From assembly GCF_036323735.1 (NCBI RefSeq), contig NC_086031.1, positions 38,089,225 to 38,153,224 on the forward strand: a DNA stretch of 64,000 bases, in the 5' to 3' direction. The DNA is from Rattus norvegicus (Eukaryota > Chordata > Mammalia > Rodentia > Muridae). Shown here piece after piece: positions 12,221-26,362 of the stretch; positions within the stretch are counted from its first letter, which is position 1, and every line of letters starts with the position of its first letter. The notes below the pieces were generated by a model, which saw nothing but the letters and a program-made list of their open reading frames with translations, did no database searches and was not told the DNA's origin. Made by a program: the position numbers and the translations under genes.

Positions 12221-15200
12221 TGAAAATAACAGGAAGCAACAACACTATTCCTTAATATCTCTCAACATCAATGGACTCAATTCCCCAATAAAAAGACACA
12301 GACTAACAGACTGGATATGTAATGAGGACCAGCATTTTGATGCCTACAGGAAACACACCTCAGGCACAAAGGCAGACATTATGTCAGAGTAAAAGGCTGG
12401 AAAACAACTTTCCATTCAAATGGTCTGAAGAAGCAAGCTGGAGGAGCCATTCTAATGTTGAATAAAATTGACGTTCAACCAAAAGTCATCAAAAAAGATA
12501 AGGAAGGACACTTCATATTCATCGAAGGAAAAGTCCACCAAGATGAACTCTCAATCCTAAATATATATGCTCCAAATGCAAGGGGACCTACATTCATAAA
12601 AGAAACCTTACTAAAGCTCAAAGCACACATTGCACCTCACACAATAATAGTAGGAGATTTCAACACCACACTCTCATCAATGGACAGATCATAGAAGTGG
12701 AAATTAAGCAGAGACATAGAGAGACTAACAAGTTATGAACCAAAAGTTATGTATTGAACATTCCATCTTGAAACAAAAGAATATACCTTCTGCTCACCAC
12801 CTCATGGCATCTTCTCCAAAACTGCCATATACTCGGTCACAAAACAGGCCTCAACAGATATAGAAAGATAGAAATAATCCCATGCATCCTATCAGACCAC
12901 CACGAAATAAGTCTGGTCTTCAATAACAAGAAGGAAAGAACTCCCACACATACATGAAGTTGAACAATGCTTCACTCAATGATAACTTGGTCAAGGAAGA
13001 AATAAAGAAAGAAATTAAAAACTTCTTAGAATTTAAGGAAAATGAAGGTACAACATACCCAAACTTATGGGACACAATGAAAGCTGTGCTAAGAGGAAAA
13101 CTCATAGCTCTGAGTGCCTACATAAAGATACAGGAGAGAGCATAGACCAGAAGCTTGACAGCACACCTAAAAGCTCTAGAACAAAAAGAAGCAAATACAC
13201 TCAGGAGGAGTAGAAGACAGGAAATAATCAAACTCAGAGCTGAAATCAACCAAGTAGAAACAAAAAAGACTTCTCAAAGAATCAACAGAACCAAAAGCTG
13301 GTTCTTTGAGAAAATCAACAAGATCAACTCTTATCCAGATTAACCAGAGGGCATAGAGAGTGTATCCAAATTAACAAAATCAGAAATGAAAAAGGAGACA
13401 TAACAACAGAATCAGAGGAAATTCAAAAAAAAAAAAATCACCCGATCCTACTACAAAAGCCTATATTCAACAAAACTCGAAAATCTGGAGGAAATGGGCA
13501 ATTTTCTAGACAACTATCAGGTATCAAAGTTAAAAAGGGAACAGATAAATCATTTAAACAACCCTGTAACTCCTAAAGAAATAGAAGCTGTCATTAAAAG
13601 CCTCCCAACCAAAAAAAGTCCAGGAAAAGATGGGTTTAGTGCACAATTCTATCAAATATTTATAGAGTACCTCATGCCATTATTGTCCAAACTATGCCAC
13701 AAAATTGAAACAGAAGGAGCACTACCAAATTCATTCTATGAAGCTACAATTACTCTTATGCCTAAACCACACAAAAACCCCACAAAGAAATAGAACTTCA
13801 GACCAATTTCCCCTTTGAAAGTCAATGCAAAAATACTGAATAAATTTCCTGCAAACCAAATCCAAAACACATCAAAATGATCACCCATCATGATCAAGTA
13901 GGATCATCCAGATATGCAGTTAGTGGTTCAGTATATGGACAACCACCAACATAATCCACTACATAAACAAACTCAAAAATAAAAACCACAGGATCATTTC
14001 ATTAGATGCTGAGAAAGCATTTGACAAAATTCAACAACACTTCATGATAAAAGTCCTAAAAAGAACAGGAATTCAAGGCCCATGCCTAAACACAGTAAAA
14101 GCCATATACTGTAAACCAGTAGCTAACATTAAACTAAATGGAGAGAAACTTGAAACAATCTCACTAAAATCAAGGAATAGACAAGGTTGCTCCCTCTCTC
14201 CCTACTTATTCAATATACTTCTTAAAGTCCTAACCAGGACACTCAGACAATGAAAGGAGGTCAAAGGGATACAAATTGGAAAGGAAGAAGTCAACATATC
14301 ACTCTTTGCAGATGAAATGATATTATATTAAATGACCCCAAAAGTTCCACCAGAGATCTACTAGGCCTGATAAACAACTTCAGCCAAGTCGCTGGGTATA
14401 AAATTAATTCAAACAAATTAGTAGCCTTCGTCTACACAAAAGATAAACAGACTGAGAAAGAAATTAGGGAAATTACAGCCTTTATAATAGTCCCAAATAA
14501 TATAAAATACTTCGATGTGACTATAAGCAAACCAAGTGAAAGATCTGTATGGTAAGAACTTCAAGTCTCTGAAGAAAGATCAGAAGATGGAAAGATCTCC
14601 CATGCTCATGGATTGGCAGAATTAATAGAGTAAAAATTGCCATTTTGCCTAAAGCAATCTACATATTCAATGCAATCCCCTTCAAAATTCCAATCCAATT
14701 CTTCATAGAGTTAGAAAGAACAATTTGAAATTCATTTGGAATAACAAGAAAGCAAAGATAGCTAAAACTATCCTCAATAATAAAAGGAATTCTTGGTAAA
14801 TCACCATCCCTGACATCAAGCAGTATTACAGAGTAATAGTGATAAAAACTGTATGGTATTGGTACAGAGACAGGTAGAGAGACCAGTGGAATAAAATTGA
14901 AGACCCAGAAATGAACCCACACAACTATGGTCACTTGATTTTTGACAAAGGAGCCAAAACTGTCCAATGGAAAAAATAGCATTTTCAACAAATGGTGCTA
15001 GTTCAACTAGATGTCAGCACATAGAAGAATGGAAATCAATCTATTCTTATTGCCCTGTACAAAGCTTAAGTCCAAGTGGATCAAGGACCTCCACCTCAAA
15101 CCAGATAACCTCAAACTAATAAAAAAAATGTGGGGAAGAGTCTTGAACACATGGGCACTGGAGAAAATTTCCTGACCAGAAAAACCAATGACTTATGCTC

Positions 15201-16003
15201 TAAGACCAAGAATTGACAAATGGAATTTCATAAAGCTGAAAAGCTTCTGTAAGGCAAAGGACATTGTCATTAGTACAAGTGGAAACCAACAGATTGGGAA
15301 AAGATCTTTACCAATCCTACATCCAAAAGAGAGCTAATATCCAAAATATACCAAGAAATCATGAAGTTAGACTCCAAAGAGTCTAACCCTATGAAATATG
15401 GGGTACAGAGCTAAACAAAGAATTCACAGCTGAGGAATATCAGATGGCTGAGAAACACCTAAAGAAATAAATGTTCAACACCCCCAGTCGTCACGGAAAT
15501 GCAAATAAAACAACCCTGAGATTCTACCTAACACCAGTCAGAATGGCTAAGATTCAAAACTCAGACGACAGCAGATTCTGGCAAGGATTTGGAGAAAGGG
15601 GAACACTCCTCAATTGTTGGTGGGATTACAAACTTGTACAACATGTCTGAAAATCAGTCTGGAGGTTCCTCAGAATATTGGACTATCTGGGGACCCAGCT
15701 ATACCCCTCCTGCGCATATACCCAAAAGATGCTCCAACCTGCAACAAAGACACATGCTCCATTATGTTCATAGCAGCCTTATATGTAATAGCCAGAAGCT
15801 GGAAAGAAGCCAGATGCCCTTCAACAGAGGAATGGATACAGAAAATGTGGTACATCTACACAATGGATAGTACTCAGCTATCAAAAACAATGACTTTATG
15901 AAATTCATAGGAAAATGGATGGAACTAGAAAATATTAACCTGACTGAGGTAACCCAATCACAGAAAAACACACATGGTGTGCACTCATTGATAAGTGGGT
16001 ATT
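12221..16003 (+). pseudogene. L1 ORF2 relic
   Basis: ORF2 relic from the canonical start region to the conserved terminal TGATAAGTGG..ATTAGCCC. It keeps the intact ORF2 5' text (CATCAATGGACTCAATTCCCC) that is shortened in the young copy, so it serves as an internal reference for that deletion. Many frameshifts and stops occur. The reverse-transcriptase box reads Phe-Ala-Asp-Glu (about 14305-14316) instead of Phe-Ala-Asp-Asp. Endonuclease, RT and C-terminal segments are recognisable but not translatable as one protein. Confidence 0.93.
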
Positions 16004-16714
16004 AGCCCAAATGCTCGATTTACCCAAGATGCACAAACCACACGAAACTCAAGAAGGATGTCCAAAATGTGGATGCTTCATTTCTTTTTTAAAAGGGGAA
16101 CAAAAATATCCATAGGAGGGCATGGGGAGGCAAAGTTTGGAGCAGAATCTAAAGAAACGGCCATTCAGAGCCTGCCCCATATGTGGCCCATGTATATACA
16201 AGCACCAAAACTAGATAAGATGGGTGAAGCTAAGAAGTGCATGCTGACAGGAATCTGAGATAGATCTCTCCTGAGAGACACAGCCAGAACATGTCAAATA
16301 TAGAGGTGAATGCCATCAGCAAACCACTGAACTGAGAACAGGACCCCCTTTGGAGGAATTAGAGAAAGGTCTGAAAGAGCTGAAGGGGCTTGAATGACAC
16401 CATAAGAACAATGCCAACCAACCAGAGCTTCCAGGGACTAAACCACTATCCAAAGACTATACATGGACAGACCCTGGGCTTCAACTTCATATGTAGCAGT
16501 GAATAGCCTTGTGGGGGCACCAGCGGCCACGTTTGGACCCACAGTGCAGGGGACTTTTGAGGGAGATAATGGAAAGTGGATGAGGAGATGAACACCCTTA
16601 TAGAAGGAGAGTGGGAGGGGTTAGGGGGCTCATAGGAAACTGGGAAAGGGAATAACCTTTGAAATGTAAACAAGAAATATCCCATTTATTAAAAATGGTA
16701 GAAAAAAATGGAGT

Positions 16715-17232
16715 GTAAAAATAAATTTAAAAAGTAATTCTTGTTCTATGATATGTTTATTTGTTAAAATATTATAGTGGAACTAAGTTACTAAGTATTG
16801 TATTAATTGGGAGACTGCTTGTCAAATTCTGGGATTTAATCTTTTATATATATATTATATATACATATATGTGTGTGTGTGTGTATGTATGTGTGTGTGT
16901 GTCACAATGTGCAGTTTTCATTCTTCATGCTACCTCTTTACTGATCTATATCCCTGTTGTAAACATGAACATTTTTTTAAAAAAATACCATAATAAATAC
17001 ATATAGGAAATATTTAAAAATCTTGTTCTTTTTTTAATTTCCCCATTATTCATCATTATAGCTTGGCTATACAATAGACCACAGAGCACTAGGCCCCACT
17101 ATCTGGAAAAATCATGATTATTAGAAACATGAGTGGTCATGTAGAAACACTTGTCCAAGTGTTGTAGGTTTCTCTAACATTTTGTTGGTACCATTTGCTT
17201 GAAATTGACGGCTAAGTTTTCATATAAAACTT
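16715..17232. other. No gene seen; (TA)/(TG) simple repeat
   Basis: AT-rich DNA with a (TA)n-(TG)n tract at about 16845-16902. Nothing else recognised. Confidence 0.5.
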
Positions 17233-17235
17233 TAT

Positions 17236-17850
17236 GGGCGGGAGAGATGATTGAACAGTTAAGAGGGTGTACTGCTCTTGCAGAGGACCTGATTTTGTTT
17301 CCCAGAAATTGTGTTGTGGAGAACTTATGCTCATAATTGCACAAACTCTATCTGTCTCATTCAGTGTTTTACTGCTATGCAGAGGCACCAAGACCAAGAC
17401 AGTTCTTAAAAGCAGAAGCATTTAGTTGGCTATTTCTTATAGTTTCAGAGGTTTAGTCCATTATAATCATAGAGGGGGAAAAATCAGGGCAGACATGGTA
17501 CTGGAGAGTTAGCGGAGAGCTCTACATCCAGAGCCATAGCGAGATGGAAGGGAAGAACACTGGGCCTAGCTTGGGCTGTTGAGACCCCAAAGCCAACCCC
17601 AAGTGACACAATTCTTTCAACAAGGACACACCCATGTCATCACAGCCACACTATCCTTCATAACCTGTGTCACTCTGTAATGACTATTAATTCAAGCATA
17701 TAAGCCTATGGGGGATTCTTAATCAAATTACCATACCATCTCTATGGTTTTCTGATACTCTCTGAGTCTTTATAGGCACTTATACTCACATGTACATACT
17801 TCTACACTGACATACTCATAATTAAAATTAATACAATAAATATTTTAAAT
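17236..17850 (+). mobile_element. B2/B3-type SINE split by another repeat
   Basis: Head at 17236-17345 (GGCGGGAGAGATGATTGAACAGTTAAGAG, GCAGAGGACCTGATTTTGTTTCCCAG) and tail at about 17746-17850 (TTTTCTGATACTCTCTGAGTCTTTATAGGCAC). Both belong to one SINE in the same orientation, separated by a ~400-bp inserted repeat. Confidence 0.65.
17360..17745 (+). repeat. Interspersed rodent repeat (CTGCT..GAGGCACCAAGACCAAG type)
   Basis: Head GTTTTACTGCTATGCAGAGGCACCAAGACCAAGACAG, internal TTTCAGAGGTTTAGTCCATTATAATCAT and tail GAATTCAAGC-like ATTCAAGCATATAAGCCTATGGGGG match the abundant rodent repeat also seen at 58.52 kb (+) and 21.28 kb (-). I do not assign a family name. Inserted into an older SINE. 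Confidence 0.6.
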
Positions 17851-18530
17851 TATTTGATAAATATTCTTTTATACCAATTGTGACTGTGTATGGACATTAA
17901 ATCCTTGAGGTACACTTGAGTTCTACCTAGAGAATGCTGAAATCAATGAAACACTTTCTATGTACTTCACTTGAATTTTCCTGCCATGTTCCATATCTTG
18001 AATATAACTCTACTCATGAAACAATGCATAGACATATGGAGATAAATTAAGGCAAATATATCCCTATGTAAATTGTGCACTTGTGCAATAAAATTACACA
18101 TGACATTTGATCCCAGACAGCCAATAGTTTGCAGCACACTAGAAAAATAATTGTGCACATGCAAGTATACAGTATATTTGTGTGTGTATGTGTGTGTGTG
18201 ATATGCACATATTTTCATATCTTCAAATGTATATGGACTCATGCATGAATATGAAAACTTGATGTTTCTTTAATCACTCTCCACTTCATTAAGGTAGGGT
18301 TCTTTGCAGATTCCAGAGCTCACTATTTCTAGCTAGTCTAATTAGCTATCAGACCTACAGGCTGGCATTATAGAAAGATTCCATGCCCATAAAGTATTTC
18401 TATGGGAACTGTGGATAAGAAGTCCCATCCTCAGGCTTGAACTGCAAGAAATCTATATTCTGAACCATCTCTCCAGCACCTAATCACACATTTATATGTT
18501 TTATTTTGTTTTTGTATGTGTATGTGTGTG

Positions 18531-18920
18531 TTTTCTTTTTTTTTAAATTTTACTGGATTTCTTACATTTACAATTTAAATGTTATCTCCATTTCTTCTCT
18601 AGAAGCTCCCTATTCCCTCCCGCTCCCCCTGCTTCTAAGAGGGTGCTCCCTCACCTACACACCCACCCCCAACTCTTTTCCTTACCCTGAAATTCCCCTA
18701 CACTGGGGCATTGAGCCTTTACAGGAACAAGGGCCTCTCCTCCCATTTATGCCCAACAAGGCCAGCCTCTGCTACATATGCAGATGGAGCCATGGGTCCT
18801 TCCCTGTTTGATCTTGGGATGGTGGTTTAGACCCTGGGAGCTTTGGAGTGTCGGGTTGGTTGGTATTGTTCTGCCTATGGGGTTGCAAACCCCTTCACCT
18901 ACTTCAGTATTATCTGTAAT
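18531..18920 (-). mobile_element. 5'-truncated L1 3'UTR fragment
   Basis: T-rich tail at 18531-18552, then the reverse complement of an L1 3'UTR: CCTCCCGCTCCCCCTGCTTC (purine-rich tract on the sense strand), ACATATGCAGATGGAGCCATGGGTCC and GGTTGGTTGGTATTGTTCTGCCTATGGGGTTGC. About 390 bp, older than the 43 kb copy. Confidence 0.85.
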
Positions 18921-18924
18921 ATTA

Positions 18925-21270
18925 ATGAAATGTTATTTTTTTGTTTTTGCTTTTTGTTCTTATAGCTCTTTGTATAAATATACATTGATCTCTGGGCTTT
19001 ATGTGTTATAGCAAGCATTCCACAATTGCTATATCCCTATTTAATGAATCCTTACGTGTAATATGAATATTATGTCATACCACTGCACATTGTTTCTGCT
19101 TTGAAATATTTATATATGCTGTTTTTAATCACGGAAAATAATTATACCACCTGTCATGACACATCATTTTGTGTTTAAAGTAAATTTGAATAGTTTATTG
19201 TTTATTAATGTACCATTTTAATTAAGTCACTGTTCTGATTCAAGGACTTCAGAATGAAAGCCACAGATGTGAAAATATAGACATTAACCTGCAGTAAGAC
19301 AAAACAATTAACCATCAAACAAACTCAAGTATTACTAATTGATTTAATTTAGTGTTTTTGAAACATCTTTTTGTTTGTTTTTGATGCGGAATCTCATTGT
19401 ATAGCATTGATTGTCCTAGAACTTTCTTCACAGGTCAGCAAGATCTCAATTACCGATGTGTACTACAACATTTGGCTGATTTGGAAATTTTGACATTATA
19501 TATTTCAATGAAAACTAAGAAGGGTTGGGCTGTGTGGTTCTTTACTAGGCTGGTTTTTAGCACAGACCAGCTGATACTAATGTAGTTCTTCTTGATGTAT
19601 AGCAAGCCACTGCTGTCTAAACATTTGAGTTCAACTCCTAGTTAATTTGGGTACTTTGTTAAGTGGCTAACCCAAGGAATAGATAAAGTTACAAAAAGAA
19701 AAATGAAATAAAAATTAATGCTTTCCTGAATTTATAATACAAATATGTAACATAAGTATGTGATATGTTCCAGATACACTGAGACCATACGATATGAAGA
19801 GGAAACTAGAAGAAATGCCAACATAAAGGCTGACTGGCAAGAATGGAACAGGGAAAGTATACAGGAAAAAATGTATGCTCAATATATCTGTCTCATATAC
19901 TAAATAATCAGACATATTTCATATACACCTAAATATATGGATATGTAACTGTTCAATGAATTGTATAATGATTAAGGTGATCAGAAGTAGAAAATTGAGA
20001 AAGACAATAGAGTTCAGGAAAATGAAATAAATTAACCATAAGGAAGAAAATAAAAAATGCCTCAGGAAGAATACTATTAAATAATCTACATGTCAGTATA
20101 GATCAGACATCCTTATATCAAAAAAATTTATAAAGAGATGAAAGACATTGAGTTAATAACAATCTCAAATTTATTTTGATATTGTTCAAATGTGAGAAAA
20201 TATGAATATAAAATAGTAGGAAAAGCATATTGTGCAAAATTTTTTCACAAATGAAGCCTTGTATTAGCACCAAGGAATTCTTTGTTCTATTGGAATGTAA
20301 AAATTGTGAATAGGACAGACTAAAATTATATAAATTTATAAAAATAAAATCATAAAGTCTGATATATTTAAAACATAACATCAAAATGTGCACTTCTAAG
20401 TTGATACAAAATGCAAAGAGACTTCTAGTCCTTGAGTACTAAGGCCTTTAGGATATTTTCATTTAAATGATGCTAGATTCAAAGTATGAAAAGACGGCAA
20501 GATTAAACCCTCAACTTAATTGAAGAGCTAACTATATAACCTACATGAATAATAGATGGTGATGTATAGATAGGTAAATGCTAGATAGATTGGTAAATAT
20601 ATAGATAATGATAGGTGGTAGATAGATAGTAGGCAAGATAAATGATAGAAAAGACATTATAAAAGATAAAAGATAAAGTAGGTAGATACTTGAAAAAGGA
20701 TTAATTGATGAAATCAAGCATATATATATATATGATAGAGATAAATAGGTGCTAGGCAAATAATATGTTTTTCTCTTTTGCAAAGTCAGAAAATGTTAAA
20801 CCACACATTGCTAGCTAAAAGATTAAAAATTAAAATTGAAAGTTAATCTCTTCTATTGAATACATGTGTTTTAGACCAGTGCAAAGATAAAACAAAACAA
20901 AACCTCAAACAAATATGAGTCAGAAACTACCATCAGTACAGAATTACTAATCGTGTTAGGTAAATCCCAGAAAGATGTGATTGATATTCTGGGCAAGTGG
21001 CTGGGTCTCTAGTGACTTTACTGGAGAAGTTGAGTTCCATAAATGGCAGCAACTTTGGAGAGAATGCTTTTTGGAGAACATAACAGAAAAGGAAGTTGTG
21101 TTATGGGACCTGGAGTTGCCAGCTAAGGCCTTGTCTGGAAACTGTTGTCGAGCAGGTAACTTATTTAGAAATTTAGAGTGTTATCTAGCAAAGGAGATAT
21201 CTTTTCTTTGCCAGTTCAGGCTGAAAAACTAAGGAAATAATTTAGACATTTAAGATGTACATATTTGGTG
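18925..21270. other. No gene seen; inverted B1 relic and GATA-like tract
   Basis: An inverted B1-like relic lies at about 19365-19470 (GAATCTCATTGTATAGCATTG..CCTAGAACTT). A degenerate (TAGA)n region lies at about 20550-20750. Open frames of up to 91 codons lie in AT-rich DNA and show no domain. Confidence 0.5.
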
Positions 21271-21274
21271 TGGA

Positions 21275-21610
21275 TGAGAAAGGTCCCCATATGTTTGAAT
21301 GCTTCAACACTTAATCCAAGCTGCTTGCGCTATTTGGAAAGCCTGTGGAAACTTTAGAAGGCAGAACCTTGGGAAAGGAAGTGGGCCACATGGAAAGAAT
21401 AAGGGACTTGGATTTTCATAGCAGTACTAAATCTTGTTCACATTTTGATTTCTAGCTGCGGAAGCATGTGATCAGTCTCATCAGGTTCCTGCTGCCCTGT
21501 CTTCCCAGCATGATAAACTGTTTCCCTTGAACGATGAACATAAAGATCCTCTCTCTTAATTTTGTGAGATATTTGATCACAGTCCCTTGTAAAGTAGCTA
21601 AAACTATGCT
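21275..21610 (-). repeat. Interspersed rodent repeat, inverted copy of the 17.36 kb family
   Basis: CCCCATATGTTTGAATGCTTCAACACTT is the inverted tail, and internal AGCATGTGATCAGTCTCATC..CAGCATGATAAACTGTTTCCC fits the same family. Diverged. Confidence 0.45.
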
Positions 21611-22913
21611 TCTTTGTGTGGTTAAAAGCAAGGAGTGATAACATAGCAGAGGAAAATACAAACCTTCAGGGAATGTGTTCGCTGCCATTACATAGTCTTC
21701 TCCAGTCTTGTTTGCAAGATGAAAGCTACAGAAGAAAGGCTCATAATGAGGTACACAACCTGAAAGTTCTAGAACACTGTCACCTCATTATGGATGGTGT
21801 CTCCCATAGAAACTGGCAGAACATGAGAAAGCATGCCCATGGAATAAATACCCAATGGACAAAAGGGGAAACTTAATGAGCTCCCAGAACACATCAAGAT
21901 AAGAAAAGAGAATTTCAATGTAAAGACATCTAATATATTTCTGACTTCTCCAAAGTCAATCCTGCTCATTCAATGCTTTGTTAAGAGACCTAAGAGAAAA
22001 CAGCCTTGTGCCCAGCTCTCACAAACTCATGCAGATACCAGATTGGGTCATGATATTATTACAGAGATATTGGAAGAACATTGTCCCTTGAGGAGAGTTA
22101 TCCTGAATGAACATAAAAGTTCTGTCTATCCTGAACTTAATGACTTTCAATATTCCTATTGCGGTGAATAATTTACCATTATCTTGCTTCCTGACTATTT
22201 TGTCCCTTGGCATACATAATCAGCAAATTTTTTAAAACAAAAGAAAATACCAAGACAAGTTGATTTTTACTAGAGATGCTCTGGAAGAAACAAGAACATT
22301 TGACCTTTGAAAGTATATCATTTATCAAGCCGGTATCAGAATTCTATTAATTATAGTGTTCAGATTTTTTGTTTTAGATATTGCATGAGTACCTTAAAGC
22401 TAGTTTATTAATAGTTCTAAAATATGTATACATGTTCACTACATATATGCAAAATTATGCATATACTATATATTTATACATATGTGTCTTTAGAAATCCA
22501 CTGACAAGAGCTCATGTTTACATATCAAAGATTTAATTACAGAATGATGAAAATTTTTCTTGTAAGTGGATTGACAATAAAATCTATTTAAATTTTAATT
22601 CTCAGATTGGGTGGTATGCAAATTATACCAGTTGTCTTCTTCTAATATAAATTTGTTAAATTAATCTTGGAAATATGAATGTGGATATTATAACAATTCA
22701 ACTAGCAATTGAAATGAGTTACTTTCAAATCACCCGGAACAGCTGCCAGAGCACAGTTTATCAAATACTCATCTGACTTTTGAGGTTTAGTATGAAACTA
22801 AAGAACTCCAAAGAAAGAATTGAATTCCTTAAATATTTACATGTTTTTCTTGACCTTTGTGTCTTTGTTTTTCTTTTAATATAGAGTTTATCTTTTGTTT
22901 TATTGTTTGATAT

Positions 22914-22970
22914 CTGTCTTGTCTCTGTCTCTGTCTCTGTGTCTGTCTGTCTGTCTGTCTCTCTCTCTGT

Positions 22971-23020
<50 letters not shown>

Positions 23021-23046
23021 TGTTTGTGTGTGTGAGTGTGTTTGTA
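22914..23046. repeat. Composite microsatellite (TCTG)n(TC)n(TG)n
   Basis: TCTG/TCTCTG units, then CT units, then about 18 TG units with degraded TG-rich DNA continuing to 23046. Confidence 0.97.
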
Positions 23047-23599
23047 ATATGTGTCTGTGTGGATGTTCATCTGTGTGGAAATCCCATGCTACAATAGTGG
23101 CATGAATGTTCTAGACATAAACAATCACTTGATAATTGAAGATTTGATGTACTTTTGGCATGCATGAGGATATTAGTTTCTGATTACAGAGAAACAGATA
23201 CTGCATTTTAAAAAATCTATTACTTACATCAGATTTTCTAGAATTACAGTTTAGAATAATTTTCAGCTTCTTGCTTCATTGCTCCTATCTCTAAGCCTAA
23301 TGTCATCAAGAATCATTTCCATTGGAATGGTAAGACAAAAATATGAATAAATATAACTGCAGAGTTTTTATGGTAAAAAGAAACTCAAGTCATGTCTCTG
23401 CAATGTGATGTATTTATAACATTTTAATACAGTAATACTGGAAACTATTCCAGAATACCACAACTTGCCAGAATCAGAGAAAATAAAGTGATCATGTTGG
23501 TCCCATCACCAACTTAGACTTCTTCTTAACAACTGGGGTAACATCACTGAAGAGGGGTCAAAAAATTATAGAAGTCAAGGTCTCTAGCATATGTGGTAT

Positions 23600-23712
23600 G
23601 TTTAAACTTACTGTGTAGCCAAGTATCATCTTGAACTTCAGATCCTCCTGACTCTATCTTCTAAGCGTGGGGAAGACAGCAGTTTACCACTTCAGCTAGT
23701 TTATATGACACT
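23600..23712 (-). mobile_element. B1 SINE relic
   Basis: Inverted 7SL-like text: TACTGTGTAGCCAAGTATCATCTTGAACTTCAGATCCTCCTGACTCTATCTTC. Confidence 0.75.
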
Positions 23713-25072
23713 GGTGACCAAAACCAGGGCAGCTTGCATGCCAGAAATATACAATATCAACCGAACTTTATACTGAGTTACACTTAGTCCTTTTGTATCA
23801 TGGTTAGGTAAAGTGAAGGGAAGAAACATTATATACAAAGACAGAGAGAACATGTTGAGAAGCTTAGTGAATTGTTGAAGTGATTTAGTAGAAAATGCTA
23901 TAAAGAAAACTGAATAAGAATTGCTTGGTGTGAGAAGGCAATGTGACTAGTGGTCAGATACTAAAAGTGTTTGGTTTTGTTTGTTTGATTGCATGATTGA
24001 TGGATTTTTTACTAACATGCTTATATTTGAGCTATATTACAAGTAAATGAAAATCCACTAATCATTTTAAGAGACAAGTAAAGCATTCAGTTTAGAAATA
24101 TCACTTTGAATATTTTGGATATTTTGGACTCTTTTGTTAAAACAGTTTAGGGGATGGTAAGGTTCAAGAAGGTCTTTGTCAGCTATGCTAAGAGTAACAG
24201 CTACTTGAACCATGAGAATATCAGGGGAAGTCACTAATACTGGCAACATGTAGTAAGGAACTCTACCTGACAGAAGTAACTGATTCATCTGATTAGGGAA
24301 GATACCTGCCTAATTTGGTTTGGCTAATAGGAGGCATGTGAGAGTCACATAGATGAGAAATAGGAAATCAAGAAAAGTTAAGTTTGGTGACAAGCAGCAT
24401 GTTAGATATTAGGGACACTCAAGTATAAACACATGATACTGTATACCATGACATTGTAAAAAATAATGAGCATCCACACAGCATAAAACATGCTCCAAGT
24501 TCTCTATGCTTTATAGCACAGCTGAGAAATAGATAAAAAGAAATTTTAAAAATGAGAAATCACCAAAGAGTCACATAGTTTTAGAGCTGAGTCATAAATA
24601 CAACACGAAGTCTACTATTTTCAGGCTTTAAATGAGCTGCAGACAATAGAAGGTTTCAAAACAAAAGAAAAGAAAGAATGGGGTGTGGAGGCCAGTTCGA
24701 ATAAGCAGGCAGAGTGCTTTCAGATAGAATGATCAAATACAGATAGATGATATTAGTGGATGTGGAACAACAATGCTGCCCTACTTTGTTACTGTCAGGT
24801 CTCTGCTTTTTAGCTATTCTAATGTGAGATAGAGATGCTGCCTTTATCAAACCAAGTGTACATTTTTCTACTCAATACTATTCTAAGATCACAGTTCTCA
24901 GCACGTTAACATGATGTCCATTCTTTACATGAAGAGCACAGGCTACTTCTGTCCTACTATATTTAGACATAAAATAGAAAGGAATAAAATCCTGAGGTTT
25001 TCCCAAGAGAATAAAAGAGCCATGATTAAACTTTATTGTGCACAATTCATACCAATAATACTCGTGGAGGAA

Positions 25073-25262
25073 TGAAAGTGTGGTTAGTTGGTAGAATGCT
25101 TGTCCATAGTGCAGGAGGTCCTGGTCCTATCAACAGCATAGCACAAACCAGGCCTGGTGTCACATACCTCTAACCCCAGCACTTGAGTTGTAGAAGCAGG
25201 CAGATCAGAATTTCAGGGTCATCTCTGCCTGCAGAGTGTGTTTGAATTTAGTTTAGGTTATA
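25073..25262 (+). mobile_element. ID/B1 fusion SINE (B4-like)
   Basis: tRNA-like head (GTTAGTTGGTAGAATGCTTGTCC, GGTCCTGGTCCTATCAACAGC) joined to a B1-like half (CCAGGCCTGGTGTCACATACCTCTAACCCCAGCAC, GTAGAAGCAGGCAGATCAG). Confidence 0.75.
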
Positions 25263-25264
25263 GG

Positions 25265-26175
25265 TGAGTATTCAAAGCATCAATGATATTAATAGGGAAC
25301 TTAAATTATAAAATATAATATATATTTGTAAATAGTGTATCTTAGTAAAGTTGAGATAATGATTTATTAAATACTGACACGAGTGCTATCAGCTTTCTTT
25401 CAGTGTATAAATACCCAGAAATATCTGTATTTCAACTTTCCCTTAATTGTTCAGTAGAATTATATACATATATTATGTTTTACTTATTCTCAACTGTAAT
25501 CAAATAATAAATAAGATTAATAGCTTAGGATGACGTCTTCCTCTGGAACCATGCTTTACAATTAGTCTGATTGAATTAAAACACCACTCAGGTTTCATAT
25601 ATAAAAGATGAAACCTAGAGCAAAAGCAAACAGTTAAGTACACACTTTATTTTATGATGTAAGGAAATGTCTATTTTCCCATTGTCTTTATTGTGAATTT
25701 TGTTAGCTATCCACCCATTGCTAATATGCCAACAGAAGTCAATGGCAATACAAAAGACAACCAACTTTATGGAACTGAAGGACATCCAGAGGAAAGAAAT
25801 ATTCAATAACTGGGAAAAAAAGCTTCTGACCTTCACACTCATGTTATGGAGCACAAACACACACAAACAACTACCTGAATAACTATAGTGTTATTTTTCA
25901 AGGAGTTTTTATTCCTGCAAATATTTGCTGTATGTCTCAGTCCCTGGATAGCTTGCACATCATACATGTACAGGAGACTGGCCTTGAGTGATACCTGCCT
26001 CTGCATTTCGTTTGCTGGGATAAAAGGCATGTGACACTATATTGGCTCTCTAGTACAATCTAACTGATTCTTTTCATTCTGTCTTTTGTTTCTTCTCCTA
26101 TATATACAGATCGTGTCCTTTTTTCATCCTTTGTCTATCTTTATTCTTTCTTCAATTCTTTTAGTTTTTACTTTA
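25265..26175. other. No gene seen
   Basis: AT-rich, unassigned. Short open frames only. Confidence 0.45.
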
Positions 26176-26362
26176 TTTCCAAAGATTTATTATATTTATG
26201 TGTAGAGGTATTTGTGTATGCTTCTATGCGTGTGTACACACACACCCCCACCCCCCACCCCCACAAACAAACATGAAGATGTCCCTAGAGGCCAGTAAAT
26301 GGCATTAGATTCTATGGAGTTAGGGGTTACAAGCATTTGTTAGCATCTGATATGAGTGCTTG

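Larger units (their letters stand above)
10394..16712 (+). mobile_element. Old, nearly full-length LINE-1
   Basis: A 6.3-kb L1 in the same order as the intact copy at 37.4-44.0 kb: 5'UTR-like GC-richer leader (10394-11077), ORF1 relic, ORF2 relic, 3'UTR (about 16004-16670) and a degenerate A-rich tail. Both ORFs are broken repeatedly. No 605-bp tandem leader duplication is visible. A convincing target-site duplication was not found; ends are approximate. Confidence 0.93.
21615..25065. other. No gene seen
   Basis: AT-rich non-coding DNA. It holds the microsatellite at 22.91-23.05 kb and an inverted B1 at 23.60-23.71 kb, listed separately. The remaining ~3 kb shows no repeat I can name and no exon-like signal. 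Confidence 0.5.
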
